NCBI GenBank assembly: GCA_050302475.1
Contig: JBNLBF010000003.1
Coordinates: 1 to 64,000, forward strand
Direction: 5' to 3'
Origin: NORP23 sp050302475
GTDB taxonomy: Bacteria; Pseudomonadota; Alphaproteobacteria; Rhodobacterales; Rhodobacteraceae
Length of the DNA stretch: 64,000 nt
A model generated the notes under the pieces. The model was given only the letters and a program-made list of their open reading frames with translations. It had not been told where the DNA came from and made no database searches. Within the stretch, counting starts at the first letter, position 1, and every line of letters starts with the position of its first letter. The translations under genes and the position numbers were made by a program. Shown here piece after piece: positions 52,327-61,642 of the stretch.

Positions 52327-53235
52327 TCAAGGATGTTGCGCGCCATTAACGGCGAGGTAAACAGAATAGACCGACGAGGTCGCTGTGATGAACATGCGGT
52401 TCTTTTTCGGGCCGCCAAAAGTCAGGTTGGCGACGGTTTCCGGGATCAGGATTTTCCCGATCAAGGTTCCGTCGGGCAGGTAGCAGTGAATGCCATCCTG
52501 CGCACTGGTCCACAGGCGACCGTCCGTGTCAAAACGGAACCCGTCAGGCAGACCGGGGGTAATTTCCGCGAATACTTCGCCCCCCGACAGGGTTTTGCCA
52601 TCGGCGGCGACGTCGAAAACCCGGATATGGTGCGGGGCGTTCGGGTCGTGAGATACTGCGGAATCGGCAACATAGAATTTGCTCTCATCCGGATTGAAGG
52701 CCAGCCCGTTCGGCTTGACGAAATCATCACAGACAACGGTGATTTCCGATAGGTCTGGTGAGACACGATAAACGTAACAACCATCCTGTTCCTGCGGGGA
52801 TTTGAACCCTTCGTAATCCGACATGATCCCGTAAGGCGGATCAGTGAACCAGATCGAGCCATCCGATTTCACCACAACATCATTAGGTGAGTTCAGTTTC
52901 TTACCCTGATAGCTGTCGGCGATCGTGGTGATTTTGCCGTCCGGTTCGGTGCGGATCACCTTGCGCGCGCCATGTGAGCAGGACACCAGGCGTCCCTCGC
53001 GATCTCGCGTATTGCCGTTGGAATTCATCGAATCCGTGCGGTAAGTGTCAACCCGCCCATCCCAATGCCAGCGTTGCATCCGGTTGTTCGGGATATCGCT
53101 CCAAATCAGATAGTTGCCGTCACCGAACCAGACAGGCCCTTCAGCCCAGCGGCAACCATCGGCGATTTTCTCGACCGAGGCGTTGCCAAGAATACAGGCA
53201 CGAAACCGGTCATCGATTATCTCGTAATCGGGCAT
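52327..53235 (-). CDS. SMP-30/gluconolactonase-family lactonase
   Basis: The 302-residue six-bladed propeller has EGPVWFGDGNYLIWSDIPN near the N-terminus, with the metal-binding Glu, then SPNDVVVKSDGSIWFTDPPYG, FVKPNGLAFNPDESKFYVADS and FRFDTDGRLWTSAQDGIH, the full set of the family. It should hydrolyse an aldonolactone to the aldonate. There is no signal peptide. It is first in the minus-strand unit lactonase-FAH-EamA, and 7 bases separate it from the FAH gene. Confidence 0.9.
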   Translation of the reverse strand: MPDYEIIDDRFRACILGNASVEKIADGCRWAEGPVWFGDGNYLIWSDIPNNRMQRWHWDGRVDTYRTDSMNSNGNTRDREGRLVSCSHGARKVIRTEPDGKITTIADSYQGKKLNSPNDVVVKSDGSIWFTDPPYGIMSDYEGFKSPQEQDGCYVYRVSPDLSEITVVCDDFVKPNGLAFNPDESKFYVADSAVSHDPNAPHHIRVFDVAADGKTLSGGEVFAEITPGLPDGFRFDTDGRLWTSAQDGIHCYLPDGTLIGKILIPETVANLTFGGPKKNRMFITATSSVYSVYLAVNGAQHP

Positions 53236-53325
53236 AATTTTCCTCCCCCGTTTTTAACGATTAAGTCTATCCCGAGGCGGGGAGGGATCAAATAGCTGAA
53301 ATGTTAGAATCTACAAAAATTAGGG

Positions 53326-54390
53326 TCATTTGACCGATATTTTTCGCAATTCTCCATGAGGACCATCAGGGACCTGCAGCACCTTCAGGTCCGATACCGG
53401 CTCACCGGCAATTTGGCGCATGACCATGTCTACCAATTGTTGACCGGCGTCGTAAAAATCCTCTCGGATCACGATGTAGCCGGGGCGGATATGATTGAGT
53501 AGGTCGAAACTTTCTTTGGCCGCGATCTCTACATCTTTGCCAATTGTCAGGCCAACCGATTCAATTGCTGCCGTTGCGGCCAGCGCGGAATTTGCGCTTG
53601 CACAGATGATCCCATCAAAAGGATGTCGCGAGCGAAGGACGCGTTCGATTTCCGACTGCATGGCCTCGAAAGAGGAATCAATACTGACATTATGAATAGG
53701 AATTTCCAGCAGATCGAGATTCTGCAGCTCTCCGGTAAATCCGAGGGTCAGGTGATGTGCGAAAGTGAAGATATCCGGCGGGCCGATCATCGCTATGCTT
53801 TCGCATCCCCGGGCTGCCAGCATCTGAACGGCACGGCGGGCGAATGTTTCATTGTCAAAATCGACATAGGCGTGATCAATGTTCATTTCCGTCCGCCCAT
53901 GTGTTGCAAACGGGAAGTTATTCTCCGCCAGATATCGAACGCGCGGATCATTTGGCATGATGCGGGAAATGATGATCCCATCTGCCGCTCCGGTTTCAAC
54001 GATATAGCGAACCGGGTCCATGGAATCCTGATCCATGTGATAGGGAGTCACCACCAAATGATAATTGCTGTCCCGCAAACTTTCGGTAATTCCGGCGATA
54101 AACGGAGTGGTGTAGCCAAGCGCGCCGACCTCTGTCGTAACCACTAATGAAATCACATTGGTCTTGCCTGTCCGCAGGCGAACGCCAGCGCGGTTCGGGC
54201 GATAACCGATCTGTTTTGCCACCAGACGCACGCGTTCTTTAGTGGCTTCGCCAATGTCCGGCGCATCCTTTAATGCGCGTGAAACCGTGGTGACACCCAG
54301 ACCAGTCATATAGGCAATGTCTTTTAGTGTGGGACGCTTCTGCGTCCCACCACCGTCTTTGCCTGATTGTGTAATCGTGTCCGGTGACAT
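53326..54390 (-). CDS. LacI-family transcription regulator
   Basis: The 354-residue protein has an N-terminal LacI helix-turn-helix (TLKDIAYMTGLGVTTVSRALK, about 22-42), hinge helix residues RAGVRLRTGKT, and a periplasmic-binding-like sugar domain (NVISLVVTTEVGALGYTTPFIAGITE and onwards). It is divergent from the ABC importer and mannosidase genes at 54792, so it is likely their sugar-responsive repressor. A candidate operator CTGCAACGTTACAG lies in the spacer at 54458. Confidence 0.92.
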   Translation of the reverse strand: MSPDTITQSGKDGGGTQKRPTLKDIAYMTGLGVTTVSRALKDAPDIGEATKERVRLVAKQIGYRPNRAGVRLRTGKTNVISLVVTTEVGALGYTTPFIAGITESLRDSNYHLVVTPYHMDQDSMDPVRYIVETGAADGIIISRIMPNDPRVRYLAENNFPFATHGRTEMNIDHAYVDFDNETFARRAVQMLAARGCESIAMIGPPDIFTFAHHLTLGFTGELQNLDLLEIPIHNVSIDSSFEAMQSEIERVLRSRHPFDGIICASANSALAATAAIESVGLTIGKDVEIAAKESFDLLNHIRPGYIVIREDFYDAGQQLVDMVMRQIAGEPVSDLKVLQVPDGPHGELRKISVK

Positions 54391-54791
54391 AACTTTTACC
54401 CGAATCGCAAGGTGATCACCGAGAGTGACACGAACCTGCCTGAAAACAAAGATTCAACTGCAACGTTACAGTAAATATCCGGCTGCGTTGCGGCGATACG
54501 GATATGAATTCGTATGCAGTAAGCAAATTTTTAGCCGATATTGGGTTATTTAGCCACCTTCGCCCAACGAAATACTATATTAAACTATGTATTAGTTGCT
54601 TGAAAACAAACAAATATACCAGAAAACTAACATTTGGAATCCAGCCTTCAAGCCGACGAAATTTTTTCCCTATAGTCAAAAAATACCCTCGACCGAAAAG
54701 TTTACCGCAGTCTTTTAATAATCAGTTGCTTTCTTTTTTCGCGGAAACTAGGGTTTAAAAACTACAACGATTTAGATGGGAGGATCTAATA
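54391..54791. other. 401-bp AT-rich spacer upstream of the mannoside operon
   Basis: The first 90 bases hold the candidate LacI operator. From about 54490 to 54780 the sequence turns strikingly AT-rich (runs such as AAATTTTTAG, ACTATATTAAACTATGTATTAG and TTTTTCCC). A frame at 54504-54758 has no ribosome-binding site or family resemblance and is not called. The stretch may be a long leader, curved promoter DNA or an unrecognised small RNA. Confidence 0.55.
54458..54471. promoter_or_regulatory. Candidate LacI-type operator CTGCAACGTTACAG
   Basis: The site is a dyad with 12 of 14 positions symmetric around an AACGTT core, as in many LacI-family operators. It lies 67 bp upstream of the LacI-type start and 320 bp before the binding-protein gene, in the divergent spacer. 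Confidence 0.5.
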
Positions 54792-56018
54792 ATGAAATCT
54801 CGTTCTTTGCTTGCGGCTCTCGCGACATCCGTCGCACTGCCAGTAAGCGCGACCGAACTCGAAGTTACTCATTGGTGGACATCCGGCGGCGAAGCTGCCG
54901 CTGTGGCAGAATTCGCTAAAGCGTTCAATGCTGGCGGCGACACTTGGATCGACGGCGCTATCGCCGGTTCCGGTGGTGTTGCACGTCCGATCATCATCAG
55001 CCGTATCATCGGCGGTGACCCGATGGGTGCTACCCAGCTGAACCACGGTCGTCAGGCTGAAGAGCTGATCGAAGCTGGTCTTATGCTCGACCTGACGGAT
55101 CTGGCTGAAGAAGAAGGCTGGCGTGACATCGTGCACCCTGTTTCGCTTCTGGACAGCTGCACCGTTGACGGCCGCGTATACTGTGTGCCTGTGAACATTC
55201 ACTCCTGGCAGTGGATCTGGCTGAGCCATCAGGCTTATGCTGACGCAGGTGTTGACGTTCCGACCAACTGGGACGAATTCGTTGCTGCTGCTCCGGCACT
55301 GGAAGCGGCTGGCAAAATTCCGTTGGCGATGGGCCAGCAGTCCTGGCAGACATCCGGCGCATTCGGCGTGCTGAACGTTGCAATCGGTGGACAGGATCTG
55401 TGGTTGCAGATTAACCGCGATAAAGACGCAGATGCTGTTCGTTCGCCGGAAATGCTGAAAGTATTCCAGGCATTTGCTGATGCGCGTGCGCTGTCCGCAG
55501 GCTCCAATGTTCAGGACTGGAACCAGGCTACCAACATGGTGATCACCGGTCAGGCCGGCGGTCAGATCATGGGTGACTGGGCACAGGGTGAATTCCAGGT
55601 TGCCGGTCAGGTTGCTGGTGAAGACTACGAATGTCTTCCAGGTCTGGGCGTGAACGAAATCATCTCCACTGGTGGTGACGCGTTCTATTTCCCACTGGTT
55701 GACGATGAAGAAATCCAGGCGGCACAGCTGCGTATGGCATCCATGATGCTGTCCAAAGAAGTGCAGGTTGCATTCAACCTGAAAAAAGGCTCGCTGCCGG
55801 TTCGTGGTGACATCGACCTTGCCGCTGCTAACGATTGCATGAAGAAAGGTCTGGAAATCCTTGCTTCGGGTAACATCCTTCCGGATGGCAACCAGTTGCT
55901 GACTCAGGATACATCCAACCAGATCAACGACCTTATGGTTGAATTCTGGAACGACCAGAGCATCACTGCTGAAGAAGTTCAGGAGCGTTATGCAGCAATC
56001 ATCGAAGTCGCCGACTAA
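54792..56018 (+). CDS. Sugar-binding protein of the mannoside-type ABC importer
   Basis: The 408-residue precursor has a Sec signal (MKSRSLLAALATSVALPVSA, cut near ATE). It is a family-1 binding protein of the glucose/mannose type: VTHWWTSGGEAAAV, VNIHSWQWIWLS and GGQIMGDWAQGEFQ with aromatic residues that stack on sugar. Codon use here is more biased than in the neighbours, suggesting high expression. GGGAGGATCTAATA precedes the ATG. A hairpin follows before the permease genes. Confidence 0.92.
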   Translation: MKSRSLLAALATSVALPVSATELEVTHWWTSGGEAAAVAEFAKAFNAGGDTWIDGAIAGSGGVARPIIISRIIGGDPMGATQLNHGRQAEELIEAGLMLDLTDLAEEEGWRDIVHPVSLLDSCTVDGRVYCVPVNIHSWQWIWLSHQAYADAGVDVPTNWDEFVAAAPALEAAGKIPLAMGQQSWQTSGAFGVLNVAIGGQDLWLQINRDKDADAVRSPEMLKVFQAFADARALSAGSNVQDWNQATNMVITGQAGGQIMGDWAQGEFQVAGQVAGEDYECLPGLGVNEIISTGGDAFYFPLVDDEEIQAAQLRMASMMLSKEVQVAFNLKKGSLPVRGDIDLAAANDCMKKGLEILASGNILPDGNQLLTQDTSNQINDLMVEFWNDQSITAEEVQERYAAIIEVAD

Positions 56019-56042
56019 GTCGTGACTTTCGAATAGTTTATC

Positions 56043-56061
56043 GGCCCGATTCAATCGGGCC
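56043..56061 (+). other. Intercistronic hairpin after the binding-protein gene
   Basis: GGCCCGAT / ATCGGGCC with a three-base loop starts 24 bases after the binding-protein stop, followed by GGTAATTTCTT. It may partly terminate transcription or protect the upstream message before the permease genes. Confidence 0.72.
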
Positions 56062-56159
56062 GGTAATTTCTTACCCCATAATTGACAGGTTTGTATTCGG
56101 CGCGATGCGTCCGGTGTATCCGTTAACCTGATCACAAAAGTAAAGTTAGGGAGATGGTA

Positions 56160-57158
56160 ATGGCACAGGTTGCCACTAAGCGCCCCCGTCGAATTTTTCG
56201 GAACATGAGCGCAAAGGTTGCTGCTATTCCGATGATTGTGACGGCCCTCGTCATTTTTATCGGCTGCTCAAGCTGGACGATCATATACTCTTTCACCAAG
56301 TCCAAACTTCTCCCAGTGAAGCTGATGGAATGGAAAGAGATTTTTGCAATCCCGATGCCGGAATGGCTGGTCAAAGATGGCGCGCTGAATTTTGAAATTC
56401 CTGTTGGTCTGCAGTCAAAGAACTTTGTCGGACTGGATCAATATGTACGCCTGTGGGACACGCCTCGTTGGGATATCTCGATTACCAACCTTGCCATATA
56501 CGGCGCATGTTCGATGGTGTTATCGCTGATTATCGGTTTCCTGCTTGCTGCTTTGCTGGACCAGAAAATCCGCTTTGAGAACACATTCCGCACGATCCTG
56601 CTTTACCCGTTCGCCCTGTCATTCATTGTGACGGGTCTGGTGTGGCAGTGGATCCTGAACCCGGAATTTGGTGTTCAGAAAATTGTTCGCGATATTGGCT
56701 TCACGGATTTTACCTTTGACCCTCTCTACACTCCGGAAATCGTAATATACGGAATTCTGATCGCCGGCCTCTGGCAGGGGACGGGCTTGATTATGTGTCT
56801 GATGCTGGCTGGTCTGCGCGGCATAGATGAAGACATTTGGAAAGCTGCCCGGGTTGAGGGCATTCCGATGTGGAAAACCTACATTTTCATCGTCATTCCC
56901 ATGATGCGTGGCGTGTTCATTACAACATTGGTGCTGATCGCATCTGGCATCGTGCGTGTGTACGACCTTGTTGTGGCACAAACGAATGGCGGCCCCGGCA
57001 TCTCGTCTGAGGTGCCTGCGAAATACGTGTATGACTATATGTTTGGCGCGCAGAATCTGGGTCAAGGCTTCGCAGCCTCGACGATGATGCTTTGCCTCGT
57101 TGCCGTCATCATGGTTCCATATATTTACCTCGAGTTCGGAGGCAAGAAACGTGACTGA
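56160..57158 (+). CDS. Sugar ABC importer permease, MalF type
   Basis: The 332-residue protein has six membrane helices and the EAA cytoplasmic loop DEDIWKAARVEGIPMWKTY near residue 225, the contact site for the ATPase. I chose ATG 56160, 7 bases after TTAGGGAG; an ATG at 56154 sits directly on that site. The 3' end overlaps the start of the second permease by 8 bases. In this operon, unlike the one at 14-16 kb, the two permeases are separate proteins. Confidence 0.9.
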   Translation: MAQVATKRPRRIFRNMSAKVAAIPMIVTALVIFIGCSSWTIIYSFTKSKLLPVKLMEWKEIFAIPMPEWLVKDGALNFEIPVGLQSKNFVGLDQYVRLWDTPRWDISITNLAIYGACSMVLSLIIGFLLAALLDQKIRFENTFRTILLYPFALSFIVTGLVWQWILNPEFGVQKIVRDIGFTDFTFDPLYTPEIVIYGILIAGLWQGTGLIMCLMLAGLRGIDEDIWKAARVEGIPMWKTYIFIVIPMMRGVFITTLVLIASGIVRVYDLVVAQTNGGPGISSEVPAKYVYDYMFGAQNLGQGFAASTMMLCLVAVIMVPYIYLEFGGKKRD

Positions 57159-58131
57159 TGCAGCTGTGACTTTTGACGGACCGCACGGTCCGAAGCCGAA
57201 GAAAATATTCTCGGCGCGCAACATCTTCATCTACGGAACACTGATCATTGTTTCGGCCTACTATCTTCTGCCGCTATGGGTGATGGTTATCACCTCGCTG
57301 AAAGATATGGATCAGATCAGGGGTGGAAACGCATTCGCCCTTCCGATCGACCCGGATTTTGAAGCTTGGTGGAAAGCATGGGCCCAGGCGTGTACAGGTA
57401 TCAACTGTGACGGATTGAGCCGCGGGTTCATGAACTCTGTCCGCATTCTGATACCATCTGTGATCCTGTCGATTGTTATCGCTTCGGTGAACGGGTATGC
57501 GCTGGCCAACTGGCCATTCAAGGGATCGAATATCTTTTTCACGATCCTCGTGTTCGGCGCGTTCATTCCCTATCAGATCATGATCTATCCGATCGTTATC
57601 ATTTTGCGAGAATCCGGCGATGCACTGACGGCGTTCTTCTCGATCTTTGATCCGATATTTGAAGGCATGGGGATGGACGGTGTAGGAAAGGTTCGCCTGA
57701 TGGGATCAGTCTGGGGACTGGTGATCGTGCACACGATTTTCGGCATGCCGATCCTGACGCTATTGTTCCGCAACTATTTCACCTCGATGCCAGAAGAGCT
57801 GTTCAAGGCTGCCCGCGTCGATGGCGCAGGGTTCTGGGCGATCTATTTCAAGATCATGCTGCCCATGTCCCTGCCGATTTTTGTTGTGGCAATCATCCTG
57901 CAGGTGACCGGTATCTGGAATGACTTCCTGTTCGGTGTGATCTACACCAAACCCGAAAGTTATCCGATGACGGTTCAGCTGAATAACATCGTGAACTCCG
58001 TACAGGGGACGAAGGAATATAACGTCAATATGGCAGCAACCATGATTACGGGCCTTGTGCCGCTGGTTGTCTACTTCGTTTCCGGAAAACTCTTTGTCCG
58101 TGGCATCGCCGCTGGCGCAGTAAAAGGCTAA
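57151..58131 (+). CDS. Sugar ABC importer permease, MalG type
   Basis: The 326-residue protein has six membrane helices and the EAA loop PEELFKAARVDGAGFWAIYF followed by KIMLPMSLPI. The start is GTG 57151 (MTDAAVTFDG...), with TTCGGAGGCAAG upstream and an 8-base overlap with the first permease; the frame runs 17 codons further upstream without support. It ends RGIAAGAVKG, the usual MalG-type terminus. Confidence 0.91.
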   Translation: MTDAAVTFDGPHGPKPKKIFSARNIFIYGTLIIVSAYYLLPLWVMVITSLKDMDQIRGGNAFALPIDPDFEAWWKAWAQACTGINCDGLSRGFMNSVRILIPSVILSIVIASVNGYALANWPFKGSNIFFTILVFGAFIPYQIMIYPIVIILRESGDALTAFFSIFDPIFEGMGMDGVGKVRLMGSVWGLVIVHTIFGMPILTLLFRNYFTSMPEELFKAARVDGAGFWAIYFKIMLPMSLPIFVVAIILQVTGIWNDFLFGVIYTKPESYPMTVQLNNIVNSVQGTKEYNVNMAATMITGLVPLVVYFVSGKLFVRGIAAGAVKG

Positions 58132-58135
58132 GAAC

Positions 58136-59218
58136 ATGAGCGACGTAAGTGTATCCGTACAAAACCTGGATTTGAGCTTTGGCTCTGTCGAGGTTCTAAA
58201 AGACCTGAATCTTGACATTCATCAAGGCGAGTTTCTGGTTCTCCTTGGCCCATCAGGCTGTGGTAAATCCACGCTGCTGAATTGTTTGGCGGGTCTGCTG
58301 GACGTGACAGGTGGTCAAATTCACATCTCCGGTAAAAACGTGACATGGGCAGAGCCCAAGGATCGTGGCATCGGTATGGTGTTCCAGTCCTACGCGCTTT
58401 ATCCGCAGATGTCGGTGCGCGGAAACCTGGAATTCGGTCTGAAGAACCAGAAACTGCCCAAGGATGAGATCAACCAGCGTGTGGCCCGTGCGGCTGACAT
58501 TCTGCAAATTCAAGAGCTGCTGAACCGCAAACCTGCCGCCCTGTCCGGTGGTCAGCGTCAGCGTGTGGCGATTGGTCGTGCCTTGGTGCGTGACGTGGAC
58601 GTGTTCCTGTTTGACGAACCTTTGTCGAACCTGGATGCGAAGCTGCGTGCAGAATTGCGTGTGGAACTGAAACGTCTGCATACGCAGCTGGCCAATACCA
58701 TGATCTATGTGACGCACGACCAGATTGAGGCCCTGACACTGGCTGATCGTATCGCGATTATGCGTGGTGGTTATATCCAGCAGCTTGCAGACCCGATGAC
58801 CGTTTACAACAAACCGTCTAACCTGTTTGTGGCTGGCTTTATCGGGTCCCCGGCGATGAGCATGATTGACGGTGAAATCAGCAATGGCGGAAAAACTTTC
58901 AAATTTGGTAACAGCTCTGTCACGCTCGACGGCTATGACGCAAGTGGCGAAGTGAGTGACGGCAAAGCCATTCTTGGCGTCCGTCCGGAGCATATCGAAG
59001 TTGTCAACGCCCCGGAGGCTGGCAAAACGCTTGAAGCACATCTCGATATTATTGAACCGCTGGGGTCGAACACCCTGTTGTGGTTCAATGTCGGTGGGGT
59101 GGTTGTCTCTGCGCTGGTCCCGGCCGAGCAGGAATACAAGCGCGGCCAAAACTACAACCTACAACTTCAGGTGAATAAAGCCTCGCTCTTTGACTCCGCG
59201 TCGGAGCAGCGACTCTAA
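58136..59218 (+). CDS. ABC importer ATPase, UgpC/MalK type
   Basis: The 360-residue protein has Walker A GPSGCGKST (38-46), LSGGQ (136-140) and Walker B VFLFDEP (about 158-164), then a TOBE regulatory domain from about residue 240 (ILGVRPEHIEVV). It powers the importer encoded just upstream and follows the MalG-type gene by 4 bases. It is a close relative in layout of the ATPase at 18.7 kb, and the two may be partly interchangeable. Confidence 0.93.
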   Translation: MSDVSVSVQNLDLSFGSVEVLKDLNLDIHQGEFLVLLGPSGCGKSTLLNCLAGLLDVTGGQIHISGKNVTWAEPKDRGIGMVFQSYALYPQMSVRGNLEFGLKNQKLPKDEINQRVARAADILQIQELLNRKPAALSGGQRQRVAIGRALVRDVDVFLFDEPLSNLDAKLRAELRVELKRLHTQLANTMIYVTHDQIEALTLADRIAIMRGGYIQQLADPMTVYNKPSNLFVAGFIGSPAMSMIDGEISNGGKTFKFGNSSVTLDGYDASGEVSDGKAILGVRPEHIEVVNAPEAGKTLEAHLDIIEPLGSNTLLWFNVGGVVVSALVPAEQEYKRGQNYNLQLQVNKASLFDSASEQRL

Positions 59219-59233
59219 GCAACGGATCAGACG

Positions 59234-61642
59234 ATGATTGATCTTTCCGGAAACTGGACCCTGCGCGACGCGCAGGGTTCTTACGACGTGCCGATGGCGA
59301 TCCCCGGTGACGGGGTGTCGGCATTGCTGTCTGCCGGAAAGATTGCTGATCCGTATTTTGGCCGCAATGAATATGATACGCGTTGGATTGCGGATCGGGA
59401 TTGGACTGCGTCGCGTAGATTTACCTATGATGGCATTGGCAAGCAGGAACTGGAGATTTCCGGCCTCGATTGCGTTGCCGAGGTTTCGCTGAACGGCGAG
59501 CTGATCCTTGCGGCGGACAATGCCTTTCGGACCTATCATGTCGACGTGACCGACCATCTGAAAACGGGCGAGAACGAGATTTCTATCCTGTTCAAGTCCA
59601 ACACGGTCGAGGCCTCGCGCCGTCAGGCGGCACAGCCTTATTACGTGCCCTATTCGGTCGATAACTGCCCGATCCCCGACGGAAATATGCTGCGCAAAGT
59701 GCAGTGTGATTTCGGTTGGGACTGGAATATCGCGCTGGCACCATTCGGCGTTCTGGGCAAGATCGCGATCCATCGGGCAGAGGTGCGTATCGACGCAATC
59801 ATGGTGCATCAGACCCATCGCGACGGCGCGGTTGATCTGGATATCACCGTTGATCTGCGCGGCCAAACCGACGGTCACCCCTTTACCTTGGAGGTGGCTG
59901 GTCAGGACATTAGCGGTTCGACTTCCGGCCCAAGTATTAACGCTAATGTAACCATTTCCGACCCGAAATTATGGTGGCCCGCGGGGCTGGGGGATCAGCA
60001 TCTGTATGATCTGACCGTGACAGTCGGCGACCAAACGGAAACCCGCAAAATCGGCCTCCGCACGATGGAGTTGATCTCCGAACCTAACGAGATCGGGCGC
60101 AGCTTTGCCTTTGCCGTGAATGGTCACAAAACCTTCGCCCGCGGCGCCAACTGGATTCCGCAGGACGCGTTGGGATCAAATGTGACGCTGAAGGCAACGC
60201 GCGACCTGTTGCAGTCGGCGGTCGACGCCAACATGAACATGATCCGCATCTGGGGCGGGGGCCGGTACGAGACGGATTGGTTCTATGATCTATGTTCTGA
60301 ACTCGGCCTGATGGTCTGGCAGGATTTCATGTTTGCTTGCAATATTTACCCTGCCGACGATGATTTCCTCGCTGACGTCGATCTGGAAGCCCGCGAGCAG
60401 GTCAAACGCCTGCAACACCACGCCTGTCTGGCGCTGTGGTGTGGCGATAATGAACTGATCGGGGCGCTGACATGGTTCCCCGAAACCCGCGCCAATCGCG
60501 ATACCTATCTGGTCGGGTATGACCGTTTGAACCGCACCATCGAAACCGCGTTGAAACAGACCGACCCGCAGGCCAACTGGTGGCCCTCCAGCCCGTCGCC
60601 CGGTCCAATGAGTTTTGGCGATGCGTGGCATGATGACAGCTCGGGCGACATGCATTTCTGGTCGGTCTGGCACGAGAATAAGGATTTCGAACATTACCGC
60701 GACGTGAACCCGCGTTTCTGTTCCGAATTCGGCTTCCAGTCCTTCCCGTCAAACCGGATCGTGAAGACATTTGCGGACAAGGAGGACATGAACCTGTCCT
60801 CTCCCGTCATGGAAAGCCATCAGAAAAACAAAGGCGGAAACGAGCGGATCGGCGCAACCATGTTCCGCTACTTCCGCTTCCCCGAAGGGTTCGAGAATTT
60901 CGTTTACCTGTCACAGGTCCAGCAGGGGCTGGCGATCAAAACGGCGGTGGAATACTGGCGCTCGATCAAACCGATCTGCATGGGTGCGCTCTATTGGCAG
61001 CTCAATGATACATGGCCGGTCGCCAGCTGGGCGAGCCTTGATCATGGTGGCGACTGGAAGCTGCTGCATCACATGGCGAAACGGTTCTTTGCGCCGGTTG
61101 CAGTCAGCGTTTACGAAAAGGATGGCGAGGTTCGGTTTGTTGGGGTCAATGACAGCTGCGAACCGGTCGAAATCGAAGTCCTCCGCACCCTGATCAACAT
61201 GGATGGCAACGCGACGGATTTGGCCCCGCTGAAGAGCACGGTTGGCACGGATGCGGCGGTGACGCTTGGCACACTTGATCCGGCTGACATTCCGGCAGAT
61301 CATATCGTGGGCTTCTACTGGCGGGCCAGCGACGGCGCGTCGGGCGGCAACCATTTCACACCGACAGCCTATAAAAACCTGCCGCTGAAAAACCCGCAGA
61401 TCAGCGCCGACATCACCACCGACGGCGATCAGGTGAAAATCAAGCTCAGCACCAAAACCCTCGCGCTGTTTGTCGCGTTAGAGGCCGGTGTGCCCGGCAA
61501 GTTCTCAAGCAACGCCGTCATGATGGTGCCCGAATGGGATGAGGAGGTGACCTTCACCCCCGCCGACGGCAACGCCGAAGCCGCTGCGAAATCCATAACC
61601 ATCCGCGACCTCTGGTCGTCATCGCATCAGGGGACCGCATGA
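59234..61642 (+). CDS. Glycoside hydrolase family 2 beta-mannosidase
   Basis: The 802-residue enzyme has the N-terminal sugar-binding jelly-roll (about 1-170), an Ig-like domain, and the TIM barrel with acid/base E407 (WCGDNELIG) and nucleophile E498 (FCSEFGFQSFPS), then C-terminal beta domains. The motif set and length point to beta-mannosidase more than beta-galactosidase or glucuronidase. With no signal peptide it must act on oligosaccharides brought in by the ABC importer. Its stop overlaps the isomerase start by 4 bases. Confidence 0.92.
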   Translation: MIDLSGNWTLRDAQGSYDVPMAIPGDGVSALLSAGKIADPYFGRNEYDTRWIADRDWTASRRFTYDGIGKQELEISGLDCVAEVSLNGELILAADNAFRTYHVDVTDHLKTGENEISILFKSNTVEASRRQAAQPYYVPYSVDNCPIPDGNMLRKVQCDFGWDWNIALAPFGVLGKIAIHRAEVRIDAIMVHQTHRDGAVDLDITVDLRGQTDGHPFTLEVAGQDISGSTSGPSINANVTISDPKLWWPAGLGDQHLYDLTVTVGDQTETRKIGLRTMELISEPNEIGRSFAFAVNGHKTFARGANWIPQDALGSNVTLKATRDLLQSAVDANMNMIRIWGGGRYETDWFYDLCSELGLMVWQDFMFACNIYPADDDFLADVDLEAREQVKRLQHHACLALWCGDNELIGALTWFPETRANRDTYLVGYDRLNRTIETALKQTDPQANWWPSSPSPGPMSFGDAWHDDSSGDMHFWSVWHENKDFEHYRDVNPRFCSEFGFQSFPSNRIVKTFADKEDMNLSSPVMESHQKNKGGNERIGATMFRYFRFPEGFENFVYLSQVQQGLAIKTAVEYWRSIKPICMGALYWQLNDTWPVASWASLDHGGDWKLLHHMAKRFFAPVAVSVYEKDGEVRFVGVNDSCEPVEIEVLRTLINMDGNATDLAPLKSTVGTDAAVTLGTLDPADIPADHIVGFYWRASDGASGGNHFTPTAYKNLPLKNPQISADITTDGDQVKIKLSTKTLALFVALEAGVPGKFSSNAVMMVPEWDEEVTFTPADGNAEAAAKSITIRDLWSSSHQGTA

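Noticed and set aside
52320..52418. 33-residue N-terminal extension of the FAH-family protein
   Set aside because: It lies within the 3' end of the lactonase gene, and the downstream ATG has a clear ribosome-binding site.
54504..54758. 84-residue frame in the AT-rich spacer
   Set aside because: No ribosome-binding site, no family resemblance and a composition that merely reflects the AT-rich DNA.
54786..56135. 449-residue minus-strand frame
   Set aside because: It is antisense to the ABC binding protein, whose biased codon use leaves the opposite frame open.
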